Assembly: GCA_963792025.1 (NCBI GenBank)
Contig: CAWBUS010000012.1
Coordinates: 372,001 to 436,000 of the forward strand
Reading direction: 5' to 3'
Source: Ginsengibacter sp963792025
Lineage (GTDB): Bacteria; Bacteroidota; Bacteroidia; Chitinophagales; Chitinophagaceae
Length of the DNA: 64,000 bases
Position 1 is the stretch's first letter; every line of letters begins with the position of its first letter. Below are positions 9,938-18,067 of the stretch, piece by piece. Position numbers and translations under genes: made by a program. The notes below the pieces were generated by a model, which was given only the letters and a program-made list of their open reading frames with translations, ran no database searches and was not told the origin of the DNA.

Positions 9938-10302
9938 TTAAAAATATTTTTTATAAGAAATTCAATTTTGGGAAGAAAGATGATTGCCGCAATTATTAAA
10001 CTGATTATTGATACAAGAAAAACCGCACCGGCGGCCATATCTTTAACCAACTTTATAATCGGGTGAATTGACGTAGTTACAACATTTGAAAGTTTTTCAA
10101 TTGCAGTATTGATAATTTCCAGGCTCAATACGAGGGCCGAACAAAATAGAATAGCAAACCATTCATTTACTGATATTTTTAATGCAACGGCAACTATAGT
10201 TGCGATCAATGCAAGTATTATTTCGGTCCTGAAATTCTTTTCAGAAATGAAACAATACTTTATTCCCTGCCATGCGTAACCAATAGATTTTACAAACCGC
10301 AT
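9934..10302 (-). CDS. dgkA: Diacylglycerol kinase / undecaprenol kinase family protein
   Basis: A 122-residue integral membrane kinase with three transmembrane helices. The signature ALVLSLEIINTAIEKLSN (Glu and Asn of the DgkA active site) is followed by VKDMAAGAVFLVS, as in DgkA/UdpK proteins. It phosphorylates diacylglycerol or undecaprenol in the inner membrane, recycling lipid carriers or precursors. In Bacteroidota and Gram-positives many homologues prefer undecaprenol, so the substrate is left open. It lies 6 bp after the upstream gene and overlaps DUF1361, at the end of the leftward unit that begins at 13332. Confidence 0.92.
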   Translation of the reverse strand: MRFVKSIGYAWQGIKYCFISEKNFRTEIILALIATIVAVALKISVNEWFAILFCSALVLSLEIINTAIEKLSNVVTTSIHPIIKLVKDMAAGAVFLVSIISLIIAAIIFLPKIEFLIKNIFK

Positions 10303-10308
10303 AATTAA

Positions 10309-10863
10309 TTAGCCTTTACTTTTATTTCTATAAAACCGTATAAGCGAATACAACAATCCCAATGCAATACACATGATCCACCCAATTAAAATCATCGTTA
10401 CCAGGTCGTGCTCCCGTATTTCAACTTCCTGTAGCGATCTGCCCGCGGCAATAAAACCAACCGGGGATGAATTTGAATAAAGAATCACCGTGGCCATTCT
10501 TACACCCGCTTGCGGCTGCCAGGTTACGCTGTGTTCACCATTTGCTTTTGCGAAATCAAAAACACCTGCAGGCATCTCGGGCATCTTACCATTAAGATAT
10601 CCCGAGGAACGCAAGGGCTTTCCATTCGCATTATATAAAACAACAAATGGAGAAAGGCTTTGAGCAACGTTGATCGAATCATCAAAGTAACGCTCAATAG
10701 ATTTGCCCTCGTGAAGCTTCAGATTTATATCTCGAACCAACTGAATTTGCGGGTCATCAGCTCCCGACCGATAGGATCGTTGAACCGTTGCATAAACGAC
10801 TCCAAAAACCATTGTGATAATTGTTACCGCAAAAAGGAAATCTACCAGTGAAAATTTTTTCAT
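10309..10863 (-). CDS. Membrane-anchored protein of unknown function
   Basis: A 184-residue protein with one transmembrane helix at residues 8-27 and a second at about 153-175, so a soluble domain of about 120 residues is held between two anchors. The soluble part (ADDPQIQLVRDINLKL, FVVLYNANGKPL, GFIAAGRSLQEVEIREHD) resembles an extracytoplasmic sensor-like fold as found between helices of signal-transduction proteins, but no kinase or other output domain follows. It lies 5 bp from DUF4173 and 6 bp from dgkA, so it belongs to the same leftward operon. I do not recognise a named family. Confidence 0.7.
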   Translation of the reverse strand: MKKFSLVDFLFAVTIITMVFGVVYATVQRSYRSGADDPQIQLVRDINLKLHEGKSIERYFDDSINVAQSLSPFVVLYNANGKPLRSSGYLNGKMPEMPAGVFDFAKANGEHSVTWQPQAGVRMATVILYSNSSPVGFIAAGRSLQEVEIREHDLVTMILIGWIMCIALGLLYSLIRFYRNKSKG

Positions 10864-10868
10864 AACTA

Positions 10869-12440
10869 TTATTTTATTGATGACAGATGCGAGTTACCTG
10901 TTAACTCCTTTTTCACTTCGGCATCGGCAAGATTCCATGACAACCAGGTGTAGTTTCTTTGTTGAAGAAGAAAATTTTCTTTCCTGTATTCAAAAAAATC
11001 AAGAGCGTTATGAAAGCTGCCGTTGTAATAAAACTGTTCATCAAAAGGAGAATATTTTTCGAGAACGTCTTCATTCTTCTGAAGAACGGGTAATGTTTTA
11101 TCGGAAAGAGATAATAAGAAGGGAACATCTAACGGTATAGTTGACTTTCGTGCAAGATTGTATGTTGCAATTGTTTCATCCCAATTTATAACCGAAGCCA
11201 AAATCAATAATACGATGCCGACCCATGCATTTATTCTCAAAAGAAAATAGATTGTTTTTGTGAAATAAATCTTGATGAAAACTGTAAGTAATCCCGCTAA
11301 AACCATGGCAAGAAAAAATAAGAGGCCGATGCGTTTATAAGCTAATCCAAAATGAAAAATGTAATAACAATCACGATTAAATACCGAAAGCACGAGAAAC
11401 GAATTCTGTAATATCCAACAATAAGCGCCATACCGCAGCCATTTATTTTTCTTGTAAAAATTAAGGTTGCCACGAAAAAACAATAATAAAAGCAGCATCG
11501 CCAAAACGATAGAAAATATCAGTAACCAGGCACCTTCGTGAACATATGCAGCCACGTTTGCATCTTTATTAAAAGTGAAACCCAGCCACACATATTTTAT
11601 GTCAATAATATTTATCAATAGTAATAGTGCATTCAACAACAAGAGGCTTATCGAGCCCGTTGTTAATTCACTTTTTAAGGCTAACAGGCCGGATGAAGAC
11701 TTACCGGTAATAACTGTTAGCAGATCGGCCCATGCGCTTTCCCGCCATTTTTTGAAGTAAGATTTTTTACGGGTGTAATCGTTTTTCTTCTTCATATCTA
11801 TATCAGAAAAAAAAGTGCTGCTATTCCTGAGAACGAGCCCGCTAGCAACAACGATCCCCAATAAAAAGAATCCAAGCCTTTCTACAGAAAACCAATCAAA
11901 GAAATGACTTAGCCAATCATTGACTGTGTTAACCATATCCGTTATTATATTTGAAAACACACTATTGGCCGAAGAATATATTGTGGCAAAAACAACGAGA
12001 ATTAGTGTAGGGATCAACAATATCCTGATTGACTTTGATGATCGCACGGGATTGCCGGATTTAGTATTTCTAATTTTTAACTCACTAAAAAAATTCGGAA
12101 CGGCCCATAGATAGTTTTGTATAGATGAGCCGGCGGCATACCAAACTGAGCGGTGCAGGTATTGCGAGAACGAAACAAATAATAACAAGGTTACAGTAAA
12201 ACTTATTTTGCTCAACAAAGTATTCTGAACTAATACCATTGCGGCCGTAATAATATGCCCCGCTAAAACCCATTTACTTATATTATTTTTTAATGAATAA
12301 GGGAAGAGCATAACTGCTGAAAGGCAAATAAAGCTGTCGAACAGAATTGCATTCAGTCCAATTTTTTCTTTCCAAAAAATAATATTAAAAATGAAAGCTC
12401 CTATAATTACCAAGAATAATTTTGATATTGTTTTTTTCAT
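10869..12440 (-). CDS. DUF4173/DUF4153-like polytopic membrane protein
   Basis: A 523-residue protein with about 11-12 hydrophobic segments and a soluble C-terminal tail (KNEDVLEKYSPFDEQFYYNG onward). The segment RYGAYCWILQNSFLVLSVFN followed by FHFGLAYKRIG resembles the DUF4173/4153 family, whose function is unknown. These genes are often found beside small winged-helix regulators, as here (13375-13674). It is the largest gene of the leftward run from 13332. Assignment to DUF4173 rather than a neighbouring DUF is from memory of the conserved helices and should be treated as probable. Confidence 0.75.
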   Translation of the reverse strand: MKKTISKLFLVIIGAFIFNIIFWKEKIGLNAILFDSFICLSAVMLFPYSLKNNISKWVLAGHIITAAMVLVQNTLLSKISFTVTLLLFVSFSQYLHRSVWYAAGSSIQNYLWAVPNFFSELKIRNTKSGNPVRSSKSIRILLIPTLILVVFATIYSSANSVFSNIITDMVNTVNDWLSHFFDWFSVERLGFFLLGIVVASGLVLRNSSTFFSDIDMKKKNDYTRKKSYFKKWRESAWADLLTVITGKSSSGLLALKSELTTGSISLLLLNALLLLINIIDIKYVWLGFTFNKDANVAAYVHEGAWLLIFSIVLAMLLLLLFFRGNLNFYKKNKWLRYGAYCWILQNSFLVLSVFNRDCYYIFHFGLAYKRIGLLFFLAMVLAGLLTVFIKIYFTKTIYFLLRINAWVGIVLLILASVINWDETIATYNLARKSTIPLDVPFLLSLSDKTLPVLQKNEDVLEKYSPFDEQFYYNGSFHNALDFFEYRKENFLLQQRNYTWLSWNLADAEVKKELTGNSHLSSIK

Positions 12441-12448
12441 AAGGCAGT

Positions 12449-12859
12449 TTATTTTATTTTTTTAAAATGTTTAAAATGCAGCATGATGCTACTCATTGCA
12501 GAGAATATTACGCATGTTACTATTACAATTGAATGATAATCGAATAATGAAGAATACATGTTTGAGCAAAATAAACCTGTGATAGAAGCGAGTGTAAGCC
12601 CGGTTATTAAAGCCGAACGGAATAAAGCTCTCTCAGCAGTGTGAGTTGAAATCTTAAAAAGCAATACCAACCAGAACACAAAAAACCCCGGCGCGGAAAA
12701 AAACAATGAGCAAGCACAAACGAGTAAGATATTTCCAATAAGTTCAAAGTATTTAGTATTGCTTATCGTTAGAAAAATGCCGCAAAGCACACCGTTTATT
12801 ATTGATGCTAATATCCATATGGTAAAAGTCCGTCCCGTTAATTTTAAGTATGGGCTCAT
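12449..12859 (-). CDS. Small membrane protein, unknown function
   Basis: A 136-residue protein with four hydrophobic segments (about 13-33, 38-66, 82-102, 110-128) and a short basic C-terminus (HFKHFKKIK). No family recognised. Its start overlaps the stop of the next upstream gene by 4 bp (ATGA), and it ends 8 bp before the DUF4173-like gene, so it is cotranscribed with both. Base composition and codon use look like those of its neighbours. Confidence 0.7.
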   Translation of the reverse strand: MSPYLKLTGRTFTIWILASIINGVLCGIFLTISNTKYFELIGNILLVCACSLFFSAPGFFVFWLVLLFKISTHTAERALFRSALITGLTLASITGLFCSNMYSSLFDYHSIVIVTCVIFSAMSSIMLHFKHFKKIK

Positions 12860-13332
12860 AAGCTGTTCTTTAATTCAAGAATTTTTATTTTACGATAGCA
12901 GACCCAAAGGGGGAAAAATCCAAATAGGCCAAAAGAACAATCAATCAATTGCCATCCTATTGGAATCCCCCTAAGGTGACCTGCTATTAATGCTAAAGGA
13001 AAAACCATAACACATGTTATCATTCCAAATTCTACAACCCAAATATTCTTTACCGGATCTTTATATGGACCTATAAAAAGAATCGCCAGCACAAAATGTG
13101 CGAAGGCGAGCCAATCGTAACCGTAGAGCAAAAATGGAAATTGGCCATTAATATGGGTGTAAGCCGATAAAACCCTTTGTAGCCAGTAATGCATAAACCC
13201 ATCGGAAGAAAAACATGGTAATAAAGCTGACAACTCAACACCTATTGGAATTGCAGTTAGCCCACTTATAAATAAAGCAACTACAAAAAATGCAATCAGT
13301 TTTCTTACTATTCTTATCTCTTTATTGTTCAT
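12856..13332 (-). CDS. Membrane protein, unknown function; first gene of the unit behind operator A
   Basis: A 158-residue protein with four hydrophobic segments and a conserved-looking central part (FMHYWLQRVLSAYTHINGQ, LLYGYDWLAFAHFVLAILF, RGIPIGWQLIDCSFG). The ATG at 13332 (MNNKEIRIVRK) is preferred over the longer frame to 13368, because the extra 12 codons run through the palindromic site at 13336-13359. Overlaps the next gene by 4 bp. Family not recognised. It is probably controlled by the adjacent winged-helix regulator. Confidence 0.75.
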   Translation of the reverse strand: MNNKEIRIVRKLIAFFVVALFISGLTAIPIGVELSALLPCFSSDGFMHYWLQRVLSAYTHINGQFPFLLYGYDWLAFAHFVLAILFIGPYKDPVKNIWVVEFGMITCVMVFPLALIAGHLRGIPIGWQLIDCSFGLFGFFPLWVCYRKIKILELKNSL

Positions 13333-13335
13333 TTT

Positions 13336-13359
13336 AAAAGTGCTTTGAATTTCAAAGTA
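13336..13359 (-). promoter_or_regulatory. Palindromic operator-like site A
   Basis: Plus-strand text aaaagtgctttgaatttcaa followed by agta; the core CTTTGAATTTCAAAG is an inverted repeat of CTTTG. It lies 4 bp upstream of the ATG at 13332 and matches site B (14307-14330) at 23 of 24 positions. On the minus strand it begins tactttg, which also looks like a Bacteroidota -7 box (TAnnTTTG), so the palindrome would overlap a promoter. The spacing from the start codon and the adjacent winged-helix regulator gene make an operator the simplest reading. Confidence 0.65.
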
Positions 13360-13374
13360 TTGTTGCAAAAAAAA

Positions 13375-13674
13375 TTATTGCATATCCTTAATCATTTTTC
13401 CAAGAGCATCGATATGGATTTTAAATGCTTTTTCACCTGCCTTTGTAATTGCATAACTGGTATTTGTTTTCCTTCCGATAAATCCTTTTTTCACCTTTAT
13501 ATATTGTATTTCTTCGAGGGCTTTTAAATGAGAGGCCAGGTTTCCGTCTGTTACATTTATAAGTTCCTTCAATGTATTAAAATTTACTTCCTCATTCACC
13601 ACAAGAGCGCTCATTATGCCCAGTCTGACGCGGCTATCGAAAGTTTTATTAAGATTTTCAATTGGGTTACTCAT
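13375..13674 (-). CDS. Winged helix-turn-helix transcriptional regulator (HTH_34-like)
   Basis: A 99-residue DNA-binding protein consisting of little more than one winged helix: MSNPIENLNKTFDSRVRLGI, LKELINVTDGNLASHLKAL as the helix-turn-helix, and KGFIGRKTNTSYAIT as the wing. This is the small ArsR/MarR-like group (winged helix domain, PF13601 type) common in Bacteroidota next to membrane-protein genes. It follows the 203-residue membrane protein by 19 bp and precedes the unit at 13332. Two near-identical palindromes (13336-13359 and 14307-14330) lie at the start of each unit and are its likely binding sites, implying autoregulation. Ligand unknown. Confidence 0.88.
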   Translation of the reverse strand: MSNPIENLNKTFDSRVRLGIMSALVVNEEVNFNTLKELINVTDGNLASHLKALEEIQYIKVKKGFIGRKTNTSYAITKAGEKAFKIHIDALGKMIKDMQ

Positions 13675-13693
13675 TCGTCATTCTCCTTTTTTA

Positions 13694-14305
13694 CTATACT
13701 CGTTCATATTTCCACCACATGATAATACCATAAATAATGTGCAGCACGCCAAAGCCGGCAGCCCAAAAAACCAATCCGTAGCCAGGCACCCAAAGATTGA
13801 TAATTCCCAACGCTAACTCGCAATATCCTAAATATCGTATTTCGCCAAGCGTATATTTCGACGCATTAATTAATGCAAGCCCGTAAAAAATCAGGCACGT
13901 TGGCGCTATCAGGAATATATGTTCCATTTGTAGTATCCTCAATACAAAGAAAGCTCCCGCAACGAGTGGCATCGCAAGATTGATCAAGAGTCGATAAGTG
14001 GTAGCTCCCCAAATGGATACCCCGTCTTTCTTACTGCGCAAGGACGTAAATATAAATGCTGCGAAAAATGCCGCAATTAACACTCCAGCAGCTATGAAAA
14101 TTAATTGAGTAACCAGGTTATCATAGTCAATACCGGTTCCGTGAGCATAACGTGAAATTTTCTGTACGGCGAGCCATGCTCCCAGCAAAGCCAGTATTCC
14201 TGCGGAAATACCACTAAGCCCGCTCAGGCTTATAAAACGGCTGCTTCGTTCCATCATTTGTTTGATCTGATGCAATTCCTTAAGGGAGGCCTGCTGTTCG
14301 TCCAT
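13694..14305 (-). CDS. Membrane protein paired with the winged-helix regulator
   Basis: A 203-residue protein: a soluble N-terminal helix (MDEQQASLKELHQIKQMMER) followed by five or six hydrophobic segments, among them SGLSGISAGILALLGAWLAV. Proteins of this shape commonly sit upstream of HTH_34-type regulators in Bacteroidota; their function is not known. It is the first gene of a two-gene unit with the regulator. Its ATG is 2 bp from palindromic site B, so translation begins almost at the operator and the mRNA may have a very short leader. Confidence 0.75.
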   Translation of the reverse strand: MDEQQASLKELHQIKQMMERSSRFISLSGLSGISAGILALLGAWLAVQKISRYAHGTGIDYDNLVTQLIFIAAGVLIAAFFAAFIFTSLRSKKDGVSIWGATTYRLLINLAMPLVAGAFFVLRILQMEHIFLIAPTCLIFYGLALINASKYTLGEIRYLGYCELALGIINLWVPGYGLVFWAAGFGVLHIIYGIIMWWKYERV

Positions 14306-14306
14306 A

Positions 14307-14330
14307 AAAAGTGCTTTGAATTACAAAGTA
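14307..14330 (-). promoter_or_regulatory. Palindromic operator-like site B
   Basis: Plus-strand aaaagtgctttgaattacaa followed by agta, differing from site A only at one base in the centre. The inverted repeat CTTTG-AATTA-CAAAG lies directly upstream of the ATG at 14305. The minus-strand reading tttactttg resembles a -7 promoter box. It is a likely target of the winged-helix regulator encoded two genes downstream. Confidence 0.65.
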
Positions 14331-14400
14331 AATATATCTTTTTTGTATTTCCTATAGCCCACTCAAAATAAATTCTAAATAGGAAAAGAAGAGAATACTA

Positions 14401-15582
14401 TCAAACTTTGCTTAGGACCGAATTAATGATTTCACATGCCTGTACGATTTCATCATTTGAAATGGTAAGTGGTGGTACAATTCTAAGGCATTCAGATGCA
14501 AACAAAAACCAATCGGTAAATACTCCTTTATCAATTAAGGCGTTAATCACTTTTTTATTTTCTTCAGAATTTTCAAATTCAAGCGCAATCATTAAACCAG
14601 CGCTTCGTATTGCTTTTATTTTTTTCGATTTCAGTAATACGAGAAACAATTGTTCTTTTTCAAAGACTGCATCAATAAGATTTTCCTGCAATAAAAACTG
14701 CATGGCGGCCAGGCCGGCAGCGCAACAAACCGGATGGCCCCCAAATGTATTGATGTGGCCAAGAACAGGATTGCCGGTAAGGCAATCCATTATTTTTTTA
14801 TCAGCAATAAATGCACCTAGTGGCATGCCGCCGCCTAAAGCTTTGCCAAGTAACAATACATCGGGCACTACCTCAAATTGCTCAAAAGCCCACAGGCTTC
14901 CATTGCGGCCAAAGCCGCACTGTATTTCATCAAGTATTAACAATGTTCCGGTATCATCACATTTTTTTCTCAGCGCTTGTATCCATTGTTTATCCGGAAC
15001 AATTACGCCTGCTTCGGCCTGTATAGTTTCTGCAACTACGCATGCCGTTAGTTCCGTTATTTGTTCAAAGCTTTCGTAAGAATTGAATGTTAGATGCAAA
15101 ACATCCGGTAACAGAGGGCGAAATGCATTTCGCCAATATTCACTGCCCATAATACTTAATGAGCCCTGCGTACTTCCATGATAACTGTTATTAAATGCAG
15201 CAATCTGAGTACGACCCGAATATCTTTTGGCAAGCTTCATTGCTCCTTCTGTTGCCTCCGTTCCCGAGGCAGTAAAGAAAACTGAATTGAGGGAAGCAGG
15301 TAGATGATCCGTAAGCAATTTAGCATAACTCGTTTGAGGTGTTAAAACCAGTTCGCCATTAACCATCACATGCAGATAGTCATTGATTTGTTTATTGATG
15401 GCCCCGATAACTTTTTTATTGCCATGCCCAACATTGCAAACACTTATGCCGCCAATGAGATCAATATATTCCTTACCATCTGCATCGTGCAATTTGCAGC
15501 CTTCCGCTTTTATAATTTCAAGAGCCAACGGTGTTGGAGATGTTTGCCCGATATGATTTAGAAATATTTGTCGGTTAGTCAT
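14401..15582 (-). CDS. Class III (acetylornithine-type) PLP aminotransferase
   Basis: A 393-residue PLP-dependent transaminase. Visible features: GGISVCNVGHGNKKV, TASGTEATEGAMKLA (phosphate-binding region), AFNNSYHGSTQGSLS, LILDEIQCGFGR with the PLP-binding Asp, and LLGKALGGGMPLGA with the Schiff-base Lys. These fit the acetylornithine/4-aminobutyrate/ornithine group. No arginine-biosynthesis genes flank it, so the substrate is uncertain. The ATG at 15582 (MTNRQIF) is chosen over a TTG two codons upstream. The gene stands alone, divergent from the carbonic anhydrase gene. Confidence 0.88.
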   Translation of the reverse strand: MTNRQIFLNHIGQTSPTPLALEIIKAEGCKLHDADGKEYIDLIGGISVCNVGHGNKKVIGAINKQINDYLHVMVNGELVLTPQTSYAKLLTDHLPASLNSVFFTASGTEATEGAMKLAKRYSGRTQIAAFNNSYHGSTQGSLSIMGSEYWRNAFRPLLPDVLHLTFNSYESFEQITELTACVVAETIQAEAGVIVPDKQWIQALRKKCDDTGTLLILDEIQCGFGRNGSLWAFEQFEVVPDVLLLGKALGGGMPLGAFIADKKIMDCLTGNPVLGHINTFGGHPVCCAAGLAAMQFLLQENLIDAVFEKEQLFLVLLKSKKIKAIRSAGLMIALEFENSEENKKVINALIDKGVFTDWFLFASECLRIVPPLTISNDEIVQACEIINSVLSKV

Positions 15583-15797
15583 AATCAATGTGCGATTTAA
15601 GATGTTTGATGCACGATGTTAAAACATTTTTTCATTCGCAATTTTTTACGAATTTAGGAAGTAATTAATTGAAGTATTTTTTGAGTTAAGGAATTTGTAT
15701 TTCAAATATGCAGAGTTTTTCTTTACGTTTCTTTGCAATACGGTTTATTTATAAATAATGGTCTTTAAAGATGCTCAATGAACCAACAGTACAAGGG

Positions 15798-15830
15798 AGT
15801 GACCCTTCGGCAAACTCAGGGTAAACTTCA
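15798..15830. repeat. Short interspersed palindromic repeat (cccttcggcaaa type)
   Basis: The stretch has arms accct (15802-15806) and agggt (15818-15822) around tcggcaaactc. A related string, in opposite orientation, occurs at 42135-42170 (ttgccgaagggg). It creates a spurious in-frame extension upstream of the carbonic anhydrase gene, which is why the ATG at 15877 was chosen. Such short GC-richer palindromes are scattered through many Bacteroidota genomes. Confidence 0.45.
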
Positions 15831-15876
15831 CCGGGATGCCCAAAGAACTATTGCTGGTAACCAAAAACAAAAAATT

Positions 15877-16392
15877 ATGTCATTAATTATTGAAGTAAAA
15901 GGCATTAAACCAACATTTGGAAATAATTGTTACATAGCGCCGAATGCCACAATTGCAGGCGACGTGGTTATGGGCGATAATTGCAGTATCTGGTTCAACG
16001 CAGTTTTACGCGGCGACGTAAATACTATCCGCATGGGAAACAAAGTAAATGTGCAGGATGGAGCTATAATACACTGTACTTATTTAAAGGCGGCCACTAC
16101 AATTGGAAATAATGTGAGCATCGGACACAATGCAATAGTACATGGATGCGTTATACATGACAATGTGCTTGTGGGCATGGGAGCCATTGTGATGGACCAT
16201 GCTAAAATAGGCAGTAACAGCATTGTCGCTGCCGGGGCTGTGGTACTTGAAAATACAGAGGTAGAGCCAGGTTCGATCTATGCAGGTGTTCCCGCAAAAA
16301 AAGTAAAGAACATTCCTGAAGACCTGATAAGCGGGGAAATAAACCGGATTGCCAATAATTACGTGATGTATTCAGAGTGGTTTAAACAGTAA
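15877..16392 (+). CDS. Gamma carbonic anhydrase family protein (left-handed beta-helix)
   Basis: A 171-residue trimeric hexapeptide-repeat protein. Repeats of the type NATIAGDVVMGDNCSIWFNA run from about residue 20 to 130. Metal-ligand histidines are seen in IIHCTYL, SIGHNAIVHGC, in the arrangement of gamma carbonic anhydrases and YrdA/PaaY-like proteins. The short form lacks the acidic loop of the archaeal Cam enzyme, so true carbonic anhydrase activity is not certain. An upstream in-frame ATG at 15778 is rejected because the extension runs through a palindromic repeat and is not family-like. Confidence 0.9.
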   Translation: MSLIIEVKGIKPTFGNNCYIAPNATIAGDVVMGDNCSIWFNAVLRGDVNTIRMGNKVNVQDGAIIHCTYLKAATTIGNNVSIGHNAIVHGCVIHDNVLVGMGAIVMDHAKIGSNSIVAAGAVVLENTEVEPGSIYAGVPAKKVKNIPEDLISGEINRIANNYVMYSEWFKQ

Positions 16393-16485
16393 ATGGTTTT
16401 AAGATTAGAAATAATATTTTTTTTAATTTATTGAAATCTTAACAAGGCTTTTTTAACGTAGGTAACAAATTTGCATCTTAATAAC

Positions 16486-16665
16486 ATGAAAAAAATTTTA
16501 GTTGTCACATTTTTCGCATGGATGCTTACGGGATGTTCCATTTTTAGAAAGAATGAAAAATATGGATGCCCCACCAACGGAAAGAATATTGGGGCGGAAA
16601 GAATTTTATCAGGTGACAAAGACGCAATAAAAGCGGCAAAAAAGGCAAAAAAGTTTAAATCATAA
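16486..16665 (+). CDS. Small lipoprotein, unknown function
   Basis: A 59-residue protein. The first 18 residues are a type II signal peptide with lipobox LTGC, so Cys17 would be lipidated after cleavage. The mature part is about 43 residues: SIFRKNEKYGCPTNGKNIG, then AERILSGDKDAIKAAKKAKK. It has a CPTNG turn and a Lys/Ala-rich tail that may bind nucleic acid, peptidoglycan or simply stay near the membrane. I do not recognise a named family. The gene stands 40 bp before another small unknown gene on the same strand. Confidence 0.7.
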   Translation: MKKILVVTFFAWMLTGCSIFRKNEKYGCPTNGKNIGAERILSGDKDAIKAAKKAKKFKS

Positions 16666-16705
16666 AGGAAGGACATTAATCTATTAAAGCACCAAAACCC
16701 ATTGT

Positions 16706-17008
16706 ATGTGTTATCATTTAAAAACAAATTTCGGCGGAACAGAAGCAGTCATAGACGATAATTGCGGCGTTTCAAAATTTTATTCAATTGCAGATATTTT
16801 GGCTGACGGATTGAAAGTAAAATTTATTAACCAGATAGACGATGCAGATACGCTGGATTGGGATTTCAGGTATAAGAAGCATTTTCTCACTTTACACTAC
16901 AGCATATTTAATGGTGTTTCCATATTGCCCCATAATACAAAAGGCATAGCTAAAGAAAATAAGGCCGTAATTGAAGTTGCGAGGTTTTTAGAAAAGAATG
17001 CTTATTAG
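16706..17008 (+). CDS. Hypothetical protein, 100 residues
   Basis: A soluble protein with no signal peptide or membrane segment, starting MCYHLKTNFGGTEAVIDDN. It is mixed alpha/beta in appearance, with DWDFRYKKHFLTLHYSIFNG in the middle and a helical C-terminus (KENKAVIEVARFLEKNAY). No family recognised. The real coding status rests on the open frame with consistent codon use and a clean 40-bp spacing after the small lipoprotein gene. It ends 51 bp before the convergent rsgA gene. Confidence 0.6.
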   Translation: MCYHLKTNFGGTEAVIDDNCGVSKFYSIADILADGLKVKFINQIDDADTLDWDFRYKKHFLTLHYSIFNGVSILPHNTKGIAKENKAVIEVARFLEKNAY

Positions 17009-17059
17009 TTCAGAAGGTATTAATAGAAAACAATGTTTTATTATTTAAGCCTTTTACCA

Positions 17060-17986
17060 TTACCATTTCTTTGTATCAATAGTACCCAGTATATTTAAAT
17101 AGCTGACATAACGATCGGCAGAAATTTTCCCCTCTTCTATTGCCAGTTTTACGGCACATCCCGGCTCATCAATGTGCATACAATTATTAAAGCGGCACTC
17201 ATTTACCAAAGCTTTCATTTCTGGAAAATAATGAGAGAGTTCATTTTTCTCAATGTCCATCAGGGCAAATTCACGAAGGCCGGGCGTATCAATAATTTTT
17301 CCGCTACCAGGCAAATCAAACATCTCGGCAAATGTTGTTGTATGAAGTCCTTTACCGCTCCAGTCACTTACATTTTGCGTTTTTAATAAAAGTTCCGGAA
17401 AAACAATATTTATAAAAGAAGATTTGCCAACGCCGGAGTGACCGCTTAGTAACGTTACCTTATTTTTTAAAAGTTCTGTTACTTCGTCTATACCTAGCCG
17501 TTGTTCAAGACTCATCGATAAAACTTTGTAGCCGTTTCTTTCATAAATAAACTTTAGCTCTTCAAATTTTTCCTGCTCCTTCCTTCTATATAAATCACTT
17601 TTGTTAAAGACAATTATGGCCGGAACATGATATGCTTCTGAAGCCACCAAAAATCTGTCAATAAAGCCCTGCGATGTTTTAGGATCCTTAAGTGTGGCAA
17701 ATAAGAGACTTTGATCAAGATTGGAAGCAATAATATGGTGCTGGTGTTTGTTGTGTGGCGATTGCCGCGTTATGTAATTTTTTCTTTCCTCAATTGAGTT
17801 GATAATTACGGCGCCTTCTTCCGTGTCTTGCTGTTCCACATATACAACATCTCCAACTGCCACAGGATTTGTGGAAGTTATATTATCAATCTTAAGCTTT
17901 CCTTTTATACGGGCATTCAAAAATTCTCCCTGTTCATTTTTAACCACGTACCAACTCCCTGTTGATTTATACACGAGTGCTTTCAT
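17060..17986 (-). CDS. rsgA: Ribosome small subunit-dependent GTPase A
   Basis: A 308-residue circularly permuted GTPase that helps late maturation of the 30S subunit. An OB-fold N-terminus (VVKNEQGEFLNARIKGKL) is followed by the permuted G motifs: FNKSD (G4), GHSGVGKS (G1) and DTPGLREF (G3). The C-terminal zinc knuckle is CRFNNCMHIDEPGC. Length and order are standard for RsgA/YjeQ. It lies downstream of batA on the same strand with an 81-bp gap that holds a short tandem repeat, and it converges with the gene ending at 17008. Confidence 0.95.
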   Translation of the reverse strand: MKALVYKSTGSWYVVKNEQGEFLNARIKGKLKIDNITSTNPVAVGDVVYVEQQDTEEGAVIINSIEERKNYITRQSPHNKHQHHIIASNLDQSLLFATLKDPKTSQGFIDRFLVASEAYHVPAIIVFNKSDLYRRKEQEKFEELKFIYERNGYKVLSMSLEQRLGIDEVTELLKNKVTLLSGHSGVGKSSFINIVFPELLLKTQNVSDWSGKGLHTTTFAEMFDLPGSGKIIDTPGLREFALMDIEKNELSHYFPEMKALVNECRFNNCMHIDEPGCAVKLAIEEGKISADRYVSYLNILGTIDTKKW

Positions 17987-18020
17987 GAAGAAGTTAATTG
18001 GTTGAATTTGTTTCCGGTAA

Positions 18021-18047
18021 AATTCGTGTAATTCGCGTAATTCGTGG
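18021..18047. repeat. Three 9-bp tandem units (aattcgtgt-like)
   Basis: Units aattcgtgt, aattcgcgt and aattcgtgg follow each other exactly, in the spacer between rsgA and batA. This spacer motif is seen in many unrelated genomes and probably has no gene-specific role. Confidence 0.6.
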
Positions 18048-18067
18048 CTGCGATTCGGGATATTCAG

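Noticed and set aside
14408..15079. 223-codon plus-strand frame inside the aminotransferase gene
   Set aside because: Antisense shadow; the opposite strand encodes an intact class III aminotransferase.
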